Numbered from the stretch's first letter, positions 18,394 through 26,558 are shown. The stretch is 64,000 bases of DNA from Pseudomonas mucidolens (GCF_900106045.1 NZ_LT629802.1:4588001-4652000), one strand, 5' to 3'. Translations and numbers: made by a program. Notes: a model not told the origin generated them from the sequence alone.

Positions 18394-18517
18394 GATTCTC
18401 GCAGTCTGTTCGCCTCACGGGCGGCTCCCACGTCACACCGGGCGGCTCTCCCACAGCGACAGGTTAGAAAACCAGGCGGTTGAGCTATCAAGAAAATAAA
18501 TCTGTCCCCTTTTTCCT

Positions 18518-18760
18518 GATTTAACGTTGATCGCCATCACCCGACGACAGGCAAGCGCACACGACATTCTCAACACGTTGTTTTGGCCGACAGTGCTAAC
18601 GCTGCTTTGGCTTTTAAAGTGCCGCAATAAGGCCAGCGGACGGCCGTAAGATTCTCGCAGCCTATTCGCCTCACGGGCGCCTCCCACGTCACACCGGGCG
18701 GCTCTCCCACTGCGACAGGTTAGAAAAGCCAGGCGGTTGAGCTATCAAGAAAATAAATCT
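18518..18760. repeat. Partial second duplication of the membrane-protein 3' end
   Basis: tttaacgttgatcgccatca at 18520 restarts the gene just seen, then jumps from acccgacgaca to ggcaagcgcacacg (an internal deletion) and runs through its 3' end and the aaataaatctgtccccttt tail again. A dead partial copy, leaving two copies of the ctgtccccttttt tail (near 18502 and 18759). Confidence 0.8.
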
Positions 18761-18841
18761 GTCCCCTTTTTCCGGTCCCCTTTTTCCGGTCCCCTTTTTC
18801 CGTCCCCTTTTTCCGTCCCCTTTTTCCAGTCCCCTTTTTCC
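18761..18841. repeat. Minisatellite of GTCCCCTTTTTCC units
   Basis: Six head-to-tail units of 13 or 14 bases (gtccccttttt + cc, ccg or cca). There are no spacers, so it is not a CRISPR. It grew from the single ctgtccccttttt tail that also ends the repeat at about 18514. Confidence 0.85.
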
Positions 18842-18872
18842 ACAAACGTTTGGCTTGAAGAGGAGTTCGATC

Positions 18873-19143
18873 ATGGGATTGGTGGGTAGGCGAGATGGAT
18901 GCAATTTTGGCTATGGCCGGCAACTGAGCTATGCAGGACCGCAGGCATTGAAAGACCTGTTTGGCGGTGGGCATTACGGGACGGTCAAAGCACACAGTGA
19001 TCGGTGGCAGGCGTTTGTACGCTGGTGTCGGTCGGAGGATGGGCCAGGCGTCAACGATGCGCGACAGATTGATCGGCAGACCTTGCTGGACTACACCAAG
19101 CATCTGCGCCAACAAGTTGAACACGGTGCTATCACCCAGAGGG
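18873..19143 (+). pseudogene. Truncated island integrase (N-terminal domain only)
   Basis: AGGAG then ATG 18873 begins MGLVGRRDGCNFGYGRQLSY and continues through KAHSDRWQAFVRWCR and DRQTLLDYTKHLRQQVE, the SAM-like core-binding domain of the tyrosine integrases on pseudomonad islands. The frame enters unrelated AT-rich sequence after about 19140 and stops at 19166. The catalytic domain with the R-H-R-Y residues is absent, so the enzyme cannot be active. The retron block begins directly after the break. Confidence 0.8.
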
Positions 19144-19270
19144 TTTTGTTAAAAATATACATATAAATCAAAGCCATGACTGGCCATCGAAAAAAACTGA
19201 CGCTGTCAGTCTTGAATAGCTGAAAAAAGCCTATTGCCACCATATTTCAAATGAGCTAAATTTTGGCCAC

Positions 19271-19287
19271 GCAAGCGTCTCGCTTGC
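19271..19287. other. Perfect 7-bp hairpin upstream of the retron ncRNA
   Basis: GCAAGCG-tct-CGCTTGC, ten bases before the start of the predicted ncRNA. It could be an upstream terminator stem without T-run or a processing structure. Confidence 0.5.
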
Positions 19288-19296
19288 TTACAGCAG

Positions 19297-19456
19297 TTGA
19301 CATTTATATGCACTGAGCACGCCTTGAAAAAGGCACTTATTGGTTTTCCAATGAGTATGTCCGGAGGGGGGCACCGCACGCCGCCTCCATCCTGGAGTAG
19401 CGATGGACGGTAGGTTAGCCAATAGAGGATTTGGTAGCTATCAGTGTTTATGTCAA
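19297..19456 (+). ncRNA. Candidate retron msr-msd ncRNA
   Basis: Closing stem a1/a2: TTGACAT (19297-19303) pairs with ATGTCAA (19450-19456) and CACTG (19311-19315) with CAGTG (19442-19446), with an asymmetric internal loop. AGC (19316-19318), the usual branching-G context, follows a1 directly. Next come two clean hairpins typical of msr: GCCTT-GAAA-AAGGC (19321-19334) and ACTTATTGG-TTTT-CCAATGAGT (19335-19356). The remaining ~85 bases, the msd candidate, hold GGAGG/CCTCC and CCATC/GATGG stems enclosed by GTCC/GGAC, and a CCAA/TTGG plus TAG/CTA hairpin ending at a2. Folding was done by eye. It sits 70 bases before the reverse transcriptase, in the expected place. Confidence 0.72.
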
Positions 19457-19526
19457 TGAAAGTGACAAGTCCTCTATAAGCTCTTTAGGTTGAGCTGGCG
19501 AAGCCTACACTTATTATGGTACTAGC

Positions 19527-20723
19527 ATGACAAGGACTGTTGCAGCTAGAAGCTTTAAAGTATCTAACAGCTCAATAGCTGACCTGCAAAATTTGGCGAC
19601 AGCTTTAAGCGTGCCCTTACTAACACTTCAAAAAACCTTAACTTTGCCGAAGTCTGAGCGCTATCGCAGAGATGAGCTCCCAAAAAGCGATGGGGGTTTG
19701 AGAATAATTTACAACCCTTCTCATGAGATTCGTTTAGTTCAACGAAGAGTAAATACTCGAATCTTTTCAAACTCTCACATTCTAGCTTGGCCGCCTTTTT
19801 TATTCGGTTCTATACCTAAGTCACGAGACGCGCTAGGCAATGAAGTCACAAGAGATTACATTACCTGCGCAGCACAGCACTGCGGTGCAAAATCCATTCT
19901 AAAGCTAGACGTAAAAGATTTTTTTGACAATGTGCACTCCGACTTAGTTTATGGAGTTTTCAATAAGCTTTTGAAATTCCCCCATTTAGTCGCAGCATCA
20001 CTAACAAATATCTGCACTCTAGACTCGCATCTCATACAAGGTGCACTCACTTCCAGTTTTTTGGCCAACCTGTGTTTGCATGACGTCGAAGCTTTTGTAG
20101 TGGATAGACTTGCAAAAAAGAACTTAGTGTATACACGCTTTGTTGATGACATAACTATCTCCTCAAAAGTCGCTAAATATGACTTCTCTTATGCACAAGC
20201 AATTATAGAAGAGATGCTTATTTCAAAAGATTTACCGCTAAACAGCCAGAAAACAAAAGTTTCTCATGCTTCGTCCACACCGTTAACGGTGCATGGTTTA
20301 CGAGTTAGTTTCTCTAAGCCAAGGCTTCCCTCGGATGAGGTGGGTCGAATAAGAGCTGCGGTGCGAAACATAGAAAAAATAGCTGACGAGCGTTCATATA
20401 GAATGACTCATGCCTATCGCCATGACTTTAATAGATGCATGGGAAGGGTAAACAAGCTAGCTCGGGTTGAGCATAATCAACACCGCCCGCTTTTAAAAAG
20501 ACTTCTTAAACTTCCACCTCTGCCCTCAAAGAAAGACATCAGCCGAGCAATACAAATTGTGAGCCGTCTTGAAAGAGATTTTTATCTCAAAAAAAACACG
20601 TACTGGTATTCCCGAAGATTTTATATTGCATATGAGCGACTAAACGTACTGAAAATATCTTACCCACGAATGACCAAACTCTTGAAGCTAAGACTGAAAA
20701 AACTGAAACCAGTATATGAATAA
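19527..20723 (+). CDS. Retron-type reverse transcriptase
   Basis: 398 residues. RT motifs in order: LKLDVKDFFDNVH (catalytic Asp128), QGALTSSFLANL (residues 171-182, where most retron RTs have QGAPTSP), RFVDDITIS with Asp207-Asp208, and LTVHGLRVS (VHG 255-257, in the place of the retron VTG motif). Retron RTs prime from a 2'-OH of their own ncRNA to make msDNA. The structured region just upstream and the coupled two-TM gene downstream match the Ec48 (type IV) layout. AT-rich, unlike the flanking chromosome. Group II intron and DGR origins are unlikely: no maturase or VR/TR features are present. Confidence 0.88.
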   Translation: MTRTVAARSFKVSNSSIADLQNLATALSVPLLTLQKTLTLPKSERYRRDELPKSDGGLRIIYNPSHEIRLVQRRVNTRIFSNSHILAWPPFLFGSIPKSRDALGNEVTRDYITCAAQHCGAKSILKLDVKDFFDNVHSDLVYGVFNKLLKFPHLVAASLTNICTLDSHLIQGALTSSFLANLCLHDVEAFVVDRLAKKNLVYTRFVDDITISSKVAKYDFSYAQAIIEEMLISKDLPLNSQKTKVSHASSTPLTVHGLRVSFSKPRLPSDEVGRIRAAVRNIEKIADERSYRMTHAYRHDFNRCMGRVNKLARVEHNQHRPLLKRLLKLPPLPSKKDISRAIQIVSRLERDFYLKKNTYWYSRRFYIAYERLNVLKISYPRMTKLLKLRLKKLKPVYE

Positions 20724-21474
20724 TAAAAAAAGCACGCTTCTACTAGCAGTAAAAAATATCAAGGACATAGATGACAACATCTTCAAAGCCCTTGTAAGCT
20801 CGTCAATATTTATTATTATTCTCGGATTTTCCTTTTCCACTATTGTCCTATTAACGACTGGCTTTGGAGACAAAGCATTTTCTCGGAACCTATGTTTTAC
20901 AAACAATTGCATACAAAACTTCAAGTCAATTTTCAGCTCAGTGCTAGATATAATAAGCACCACCGGAGTAATCCTCGGCGGCCTAATCACTTTGGGCGCA
21001 ATCATTATTGCACTATTAAGCTACTTAAGTAGCAATAGAGCGCTAGCTCTGGCTAACCATCTGTCTCACATGTCAATATTCTCAAATTACATTCATCGCG
21101 AAATAGAAAAGAAGGGTCGATTAAACAAGTCTTCCTTCGACACCTTAAAATGGTACAACCTCATATATCATGATCAGGAGCTAGGCGAACTTATAGTATC
21201 TAAAAAATACGAATTATTCATTTCAGATATCAACCTCCAAATACAACGCTCAAACAGGCTGATTACAAAAGAAGACGATGGAAGATACCTCTACAAAACA
21301 CATCAAGCACTTATGAAGTCGGTACTGATCCAAGCAGGCATTGAGTTATCAGCGCTTCCACGCCTAGACTTTCACGAGGTGGAGGGAGAGGTAATACAAC
21401 TTATCGAAATCATCAACAAATCCTTCTGCAAGTCGACGGAAAACCTTAAAATCGAAAAAAGAATATACCTTTAG
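20716..21474 (+). CDS. Two-TM retron effector (Ec48-type membrane protein)
   Basis: 252 residues. Two strong TM helices (about residues 28-48, IFIIILGFSFSTIVLL; and 80-104, GVILGGLITLGAIIIALLSY) flank a short periplasmic loop with Cys60 and Cys65; a ~145-residue cytoplasmic C-terminal domain follows. Its start overlaps the reverse transcriptase stop by 8 bases. In Ec48 retrons a 2TM effector is held inactive by RT-msDNA and damages the inner membrane when phage disturbs RecBCD; here this mode of action is inferred from architecture and gene order, not from a known close match. Confidence 0.75.
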   Translation: MNNKKSTLLLAVKNIKDIDDNIFKALVSSSIFIIILGFSFSTIVLLTTGFGDKAFSRNLCFTNNCIQNFKSIFSSVLDIISTTGVILGGLITLGAIIIALLSYLSSNRALALANHLSHMSIFSNYIHREIEKKGRLNKSSFDTLKWYNLIYHDQELGELIVSKKYELFISDINLQIQRSNRLITKEDDGRYLYKTHQALMKSVLIQAGIELSALPRLDFHEVEGEVIQLIEIINKSFCKSTENLKIEKRIYL

Positions 21475-21594
21475 TTAACAGAGTCTAGACTTATCACACT
21501 GCACACCCACCACATCTATTACAACGTAACAGACTGCAACTTCGCGTAAAGAGAGGAAGCCAAAGTTAAATTTTCGGAAAATACTGAAGCATTA

Positions 21595-21787
21595 TTAGGT
21601 ACTGGCGTTGCTCCATGAGTATGGCTCGCCAACTGAACATTCATTTGCTGCACCAGGCGAGCAAATCACAAAGCACCTGCAACACATTTACGCTCTCTGA
21701 TCCCAACCAATTCTTTGGCGCGACCAGTCTTTGATTGACCGCCGCCACGCTCTTACGCATCCCCTGAATCCTTTCAAGTGTAAGCAT
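21595..21787 (-). pseudogene. Phage-like baseplate/tail gene remnant
   Basis: On the minus strand ATG 21787 gives MLTLERIQGMRKSVAAVNQR and WLGSESVNVLQVLCDLL; after one frameshift it continues LVQQMNVQLASHTHG. The LASHTHG ending is common in phage tail-associated proteins. It is broken and short. Identification is tentative. Confidence 0.35.
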
Positions 21788-21856
21788 CCTGTACCCGATT
21801 CGTCACAACAGCCCGGGCGGCTTCAGTTGGTAAAGTTCCCGGTTTAACTCATTAAG

Positions 21857-22066
21857 ATGGATTTCATGCATTTATACGTCGTACGGCACGGGGAAATCTG
21901 GGCCAATGCCGAACAGCGCTATCTCGGTTCACTTGATCCAGCGCTGACCGAACTGGGGCGGCGGCAAGCTGAAGCGCTTGGCGAATACTTGCCCAAGAAT
22001 CTTGATGCACTCGTCGCCTCCCATCGCATAAGCGGGAATAGGGGGTCAGACCACGTTTTCAATTAA
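21857..22066 (+). pseudogene. Truncated histidine phosphatase (phosphoglycerate mutase-like)
   Basis: The start is canonical: MHLYVVRHGEIWANAEQRYL (RHG active-site motif), then PALTELGRRQAEALGEYL and LDALVAS. Family members are about 190-200 residues; here similarity ends after about 60 residues, exactly where a palindromic repeat begins (22042). The second catalytic His and most of the fold are lost. Confidence 0.8.
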
Positions 22067-22091
22067 ATAACGAAAATCGTGGTCTGACCCC
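22042..22091. repeat. Palindromic REP-like element
   Basis: GGGGTCAGACCACG (22042-22055) is the exact inverse of CGTGGTCTGACCCC (22078-22091); inner TTTTC/GAAAA lengthens the stem. The loop is AT-rich (aattaaataa). It sits at the break point of the phosphatase gene. Confidence 0.85.
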
Positions 22092-22466
22092 GTTTTTCAC
22101 TCGGCACAGTCCACATCGTGTGCGAGCTCGAGGAGTTGCCTGAAAGCAATTCTTTTCGTACTACTCATGCTCAATCAAGTTATTTCCAATAAAGACTATG
22201 ATGGACTGATGAATCCAATTATCGCAATCTTACAAGAAGTCAAGGATTACAGTGCTGATTAATTAGCAGCCAGCATAACCATTCGAATTAAAAAAATTAG
22301 TGTGAGTAATCGTCTACTCCCACTTGCTTTGATGATGTTGGTTAGAAGAAAGGCTGCCTTTCATCGCTACTGACGCGGCTCCTATGCTTGGATCGGCCCT
22401 GCCAGTTCAAGCGCAATGTATGCGCTTGTTTGCAGGAACCGTACTGGCACGCATCACACTAGGGAT
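22092..22466. other. Intergenic, no supported gene
   Basis: About 375 AT-rich bases between the palindrome and the stop of the next (minus-strand) gene. A 31-codon frame beginning MLNQVISNKDYDGLMNPIIA is present near 22168 but no homologue is recognised; it may be the tail of a lost gene. Confidence 0.4.
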
Positions 22467-23783
22467 TTACATCTGCGCCTTAACTTCCTCATAAGAATCC
22501 CAAGACAAGGACGAATGATCGATCATATGATCGATCACGCACCTAACATATCCATCGAGTTCTAAGAACAACGCCTCACGATCCCTGCCTGACGGGACGA
22601 GAAACTCCAAACGGCCACCAATATGAACTATCCGTGTTCTCAGACCCATTTCATCTCCCGTGACAGGATCTTTTTTTCCAGTAAGTTCTTCAAACCTATC
22701 CAAAATCTTTTTTCGTTCGGAAGGACATGTTGTGATGTATCTCGATATGACTGTCTTGACTTTTGTGAATTTTTGATAAGCTTTAGGAAAAGCCAGAAAC
22801 TCCAACAGACTTAGGGCTTGAATAAATTTCGCAGTCGAGGATTGTGTTTGTATCATCTGGGAATATAGCGACAGAGCATGGATAACTATTCCCCCCACTT
22901 CTCCCCCATACGGCATCTGTTCCCACTCAGGTTGCCGAAGAACCAACCCTAGCCCACGGGTTATCTTATGGCTGAACGCTGCGCCACCTAGAACTACTGA
23001 CTGATGAGTGAGCCCGTTGATCAGTAGAGCCCCCGCCATCATCAAGTTCGATTGCAACTGACCAGGCAATGCAGGAAGCCCCTCATCAGGAGTTTGTCCC
23101 AATCTACAATGCCAGTACCTGAACAGATCGAAACACAAGGGTTCAGTCAATCCAGACAGAGCATCGATCATTATCATATGGTCTTTATGGTTTGCATGAA
23201 TCAATGCCTCCCAAGAAAATCTCACAGGAAAAACCATGACTGGGTGAGACTTTAAATCTGCTATCGACACGCCTGATGCTGCGGATTGGAGAGCCGCCGC
23301 CATCAACGCGCTTTGATCGCCAGCTATCGTTGAAAATCCAAATCGACCGACAGGATAAATAGCAACACCGTTAGGGATTAATACAACCCTATCAGTCTGC
23401 AGCCTTGCAAGCGGCAACACGACCAGATGACAACCGTCCTTTAAATACTTTTCATACGTAACAGCCCACTGACCGGTGATGATCTGTTCATAATGGCTGT
23501 CATCGTACCAATGCCCATGCTCAAGCGGAAAGGTAAGATTCAGATTATGAAATACAGGCTGCAGATTCTGCGGTCTCGGCTTCACAAATTCAGAAACTCC
23601 AAGCCAGCACTCCAAACAGCTTCTTTCGCACCCGCTTTTATAATCAACAGGCCTATAAAAATGATGCTCGGAAAAGCCGCCCATATAATCACCAATGGTG
23701 TACGCCTTGCCGCAGTCTTTGCAGTGACGATCCAAACTCAAATTGTAATCATCTACCAGTAGACCTTCATGCTCAAACCTCAC
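22467..23783 (-). CDS. Zn-ribbon plus C-terminal HEPN-like protein, candidate defence effector
   Basis: 438 residues, not matched to a named family. N-terminus has CxxC pairs Cys21/Cys24 (HCKDCGKAY) and Cys56/Cys59 (CLECW), consistent with a zinc ribbon. The C-terminal helical region (SSTAKFIQALSLLEFLAFPK, then SERKKILDRFEELTGK) ends in LRTRIVHIGG, an R-x4-H motif (Arg382, His387) as in HEPN ribonucleases, followed by a last helix. ApeA-type HEPN proteins share this plan. Lying in the retron island it is plausibly an abortive-infection RNase; function is inferred. May be co-transcribed with the gene upstream (172 bp gap). Confidence 0.65.
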   Translation of the reverse strand: MRFEHEGLLVDDYNLSLDRHCKDCGKAYTIGDYMGGFSEHHFYRPVDYKSGCERSCLECWLGVSEFVKPRPQNLQPVFHNLNLTFPLEHGHWYDDSHYEQIITGQWAVTYEKYLKDGCHLVVLPLARLQTDRVVLIPNGVAIYPVGRFGFSTIAGDQSALMAAALQSAASGVSIADLKSHPVMVFPVRFSWEALIHANHKDHMIMIDALSGLTEPLCFDLFRYWHCRLGQTPDEGLPALPGQLQSNLMMAGALLINGLTHQSVVLGGAAFSHKITRGLGLVLRQPEWEQMPYGGEVGGIVIHALSLYSQMIQTQSSTAKFIQALSLLEFLAFPKAYQKFTKVKTVISRYITTCPSERKKILDRFEELTGKKDPVTGDEMGLRTRIVHIGGRLEFLVPSGRDREALFLELDGYVRCVIDHMIDHSSLSWDSYEEVKAQM

Positions 23784-23955
23784 AGAACCTCCAAATTACC
23801 AACATAATAATATCGATATGATTAACTATCGGCTCGTCAGGCTGAATCCTGAAGCCTCATCGACCATTGCCGATCAAATGAGCCTTGCTATCATTCTACG
23901 TGCCCTGCCACCAGAGCACATAACATTATGTCCTGTTTAGAACTGGCAATCCCCA

Positions 23956-24612
23956 CTACCAAATGAGGGATCTGTCTTGGGCTCTCGGATACTTCTCCAT
24001 GGCGCGCTCCATCAGAAGTATTTTGTCCCCTGTGGGCTTATTCCTGAATACGCGAAATGCAGAGAACCAGTCGCCGTCAACCTTCCTTAAACGAAGCTCC
24101 TCAATAAAAGAACCATTCCGCGCACTAATGAATAGATTGAATCTTGCATAATCATCTTTCTTTTCAATGTCGAATGCTGGAATTTTATGAAAACCGCTCT
24201 GGCCCGGTGGAAGTGTTGCGATATTAAGTATCAAGGGCTGAGAAATCTGTTCTTCATGATTTCTGTCTTCGTCAAAGAAACGAATTGATAAATCATATTG
24301 CGGGTACTCGCTTTCCGAAATAATCGCAGGCGAAAGAGCCCCTGGAAAAAAACCTTTCAATATATCTACGTAAGCAAATCCGTCGCCGCCAGTTATAGAT
24401 GCTATTCCTTCCTTTGCAAGAACCCTACTTTCCTCTGAGAGAGCCAGAATCTTGGTATTCAATTGCTTTATTTGGACTACTTGAGTTTCGGATTCTTTCT
24501 GAGATTTATTTTGTTCGTGAGATGCCCAAAGTGCGCCACCAGCGCTGATCAATGCCCCGATACAAGCTAATGCTGCTGGCAAGGAAAATGTTTCATAAAC
24601 CCAGTTAAACAT
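23956..24612 (-). CDS. Membrane-anchored coiled-coil protein of unknown function
   Basis: 218 residues. One N-terminal TM helix (LPAALACIGALISAGGALWA), then a charged coiled coil (about residues 32-70), then a ~140-residue mixed domain with beta character (LSIRFFDEDRNHEEQ; FHKIPAFDIEKK). No family recognised. Same strand and next to the HEPN-like gene, so the pair may form a two-gene unit, with this protein placing something at the membrane. Confidence 0.6.
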   Translation of the reverse strand: MFNWVYETFSLPAALACIGALISAGGALWASHEQNKSQKESETQVVQIKQLNTKILALSEESRVLAKEGIASITGGDGFAYVDILKGFFPGALSPAIISESEYPQYDLSIRFFDEDRNHEEQISQPLILNIATLPPGQSGFHKIPAFDIEKKDDYARFNLFISARNGSFIEELRLRKVDGDWFSAFRVFRNKPTGDKILLMERAMEKYPRAQDRSLIW

Positions 24613-24968
24613 TTATTGCGCCTCAAGAGGTAAATAGACACCTTGTCATGTCCAACTTAAATTAACTTCTGCAAGCATTGCTTTCCGTTCAGGTCTACCT
24701 GATTATAAATTTTGTACAAATACAATTTCACTAAGTATGAAAAATGGCGCTCGCGACTTACTCCGACCACTTCAATCCTCCACTACTGACTGTTGCCTGC
24801 CACTCATGGCAGGCTACTAACGACCCAAACTGGACACACAAAAAAACCTATGCATTAACCAACTAAAAAACAAGGGGCGAGTAATTTTAGCTCTCCCCTC
24901 TGTATGAATTAAAACCCTGGCAATTTTCCTAAATTGTCTTTACTGATATCATTTCGATCAGTCGATAG
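24613..24968. other. AT-rich intergenic, nothing recognised
   Basis: About 355 bases upstream of the coiled-coil gene, expected to carry its promoter. No hairpin with T-run, tRNA or open frame of interest was found. Confidence 0.4.
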
Positions 24969-25202
24969 TTACGTGTCATCTATGACATGCACTAATGCAC
25001 CATTACTCCAATTTTTGCTCTCTTTGCTATGAATAATCGTCTGAAATGTAGCTTTATTCAGACGAATCAAGTCAGCTACGAATTCTCTTGGTACTATACG
25101 GGCCGGGCCTATTTTCGATCCTTTATCTTCATGAACTTTCAGCATAGCGATATGCTGATTCGACGTGTCATACCTAACGGCTGAAATGCAAAAATCAGTC
25201 AT
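24969..25202 (-). CDS. DUF3892-like small protein
   Basis: 77 residues from ATG 25202 (MTDFCISAVRYDTSNQHIAM); an AGGGA site lies 6 bases before it. A 94-residue frame starting at 25253 lacks a ribosome site and is not preferred. The ISAVRYD...HIAMLKVHED opening and the ARIVPREFVADLI segment resemble DUF3892, a small family of unknown function often on mobile DNA. Confidence 0.6.
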   Translation of the reverse strand: MTDFCISAVRYDTSNQHIAMLKVHEDKGSKIGPARIVPREFVADLIRLNKATFQTIIHSKESKNWSNGALVHVIDDT

Positions 25203-25710
25203 TTTCGATCCCTGGCTAGATGGCCAAAATATTAGGATATAGATTGGTAGCACATCAAAATCAAGGGCTATTTACATAGCCTAGGGTGAATGATCGTTTT
25301 TGGCCGATACTGTTGGAAAAATCGGCTTCGGTTTCCACGGCAGAAAAGTACGCGTCGGAAATTGTAATCCGCTTTGCGCAGAATGTTCAGGGCTCAAATT
25401 GACGTAGCAGCATGCAAAAAGGGCCTTTTTACTGCTCAATGTATGGGCGGCCAAGCCGGGGTGACTTGCTCAGCAGAATCGGCCGATTCCTGCCTATTAG
25501 CCGCAGCGGTAACGGTAACGGTCGGACTAAGAATGTTTACCATTCCGTACGCGTCTTTGGAAGATTAAGGTGCTGACACTTTGTAAATACCGGGTTCGAT
25601 TCCACTAAAATCCATAACTAGCTGATTTATTTATAGTTACCGGTTGGGGTACGCCAAATTTTCCACCGAACTCCAGTCCCGCAGAAAACCTAGCCCCGCT
25701 CCTAGCTACC
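25203..25710. other. Intergenic with a tRNA-like T-arm scrap
   Basis: No gene supported. ccgggttcgattcc at 25590-25603 looks like an isolated tRNA T-arm, possibly from an earlier attachment site. The right-hand long repeat begins at 25711. Confidence 0.45.
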
Positions 25711-26423
25711 GTTCGTCTGGTGCCGCACCATATCTCAAAGCCCCGCAACGCGGGGCTTTGTGGTTTCTGGAGTTTGGAAAATCCCCCCTGCCAACCGTCC
25801 AAAAAGCGGCCTCAGTCCAGAATTCGTCCCATTTTTTTGAACGGCCATTTTTTCTCCCCGTCTTTATCCCTTTTCTTCTCGAAATATTAGCCAGCGACTT
25901 CTGGAATACACATCCGCCCTCTTTTCCAGGACTCCAACCGGCAAGAGCATGTCACTCCGCGTGAGATCGCCAACCAGATTGAGGGTATTTTACTTGGATG
26001 AAGACGAAGCCCACCGCTGGCACAGCAAGGAAGCATTGACATGGACATCTCAACCGCACAAAGCATCAAGCTCGCCATCGTATCGGCGAGTGGGCTGTCA
26101 AAGGATGCGTTGCACATCTATGTGGGCATGGCGGTCTATTTAACGTTGATCACCATCACCCGACGACACAAGCCATACATGGGCTGGCTGGGTGTTTTCA
26201 TCATCGCGTGCGCTGCCGAGTGGGTAGATAGCCGAGATGATATTGAAAGCTTTGGATACTGGCGTTGGCAGGCAAGCGCACACGACATGCTCAACACGTT
26301 GTTTTGGCCAACAGTGCTAACGCTGCTTTGGCTTTTAAAATGCCGCAATAAGGCCAGCGAACGGCCGTAAGACTCTCGCAATCTGTTCGCCTCACGGGCG
26401 CCTCCCACGTCACACCGGGCGGC
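25711..26423. repeat. Long direct repeat, right copy (degenerate tRNA-Thr 3' end plus ~690 bp)
   Basis: gttcgtctggtgccgcacca (25711-25730) is a damaged copy of the tRNA-Thr 3' end, followed by the same hairpin (AGCCCCGC at 25739, GCGGGGCT to 25757) and the whole membrane-protein module as at 17731-18446. The right boundary of the repeat, about 26423, is followed by ordinary chromosomal sequence. Confidence 0.85.
26041..26370 (+). CDS. Small membrane protein, paralogue B (island repeat)
   Basis: 109 residues, the partner of the protein at 18064, with the same three hydrophobic segments and ASAHDMLNTLFWP motif. Differences are Ala for Ser, Ala for Thr, Thr for Ala, Ala for Gly, Ser for Arg, Glu for Asp and Glu for Gly. 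Ribosome site aagga is kept. Role unknown. Confidence 0.6.
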   Translation: MDISTAQSIKLAIVSASGLSKDALHIYVGMAVYLTLITITRRHKPYMGWLGVFIIACAAEWVDSRDDIESFGYWRWQASAHDMLNTLFWPTVLTLLWLLKCRNKASERP

Positions 26424-26558
26424 ATTTTCTGCTAAAAAAATCTCTAAGCGAGCATCAGAAACCCGCCCACCCCCACCTGCACAAATATTCTAAACACCGC
26501 TTCCCGTAACGCAGTAATTTAGTCACTCAGGTAAATCAGGCACTTTTTGGAGTTATCC

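Noticed and set aside
18761..18841. Tandem repeats as a CRISPR array
   Set aside because: Units of 13-14 bases abut without spacers and no cas genes are present.
19297..19302. TTGACA as a -35 promoter box for the retron
   Set aside because: No -10 at the proper distance; the bases fit the a1 arm of the ncRNA stem. A promoter further upstream is more likely.
21808..21845. tRNA-like string gcccgggcggcttcagttgg
   Set aside because: Only a D-arm-like piece; no anticodon arm, T-arm or matching acceptor follows.
22168..22263. 31-codon ORF before the HEPN-like gene
   Set aside because: No homologue recognised and no ribosome site; left as intergenic.
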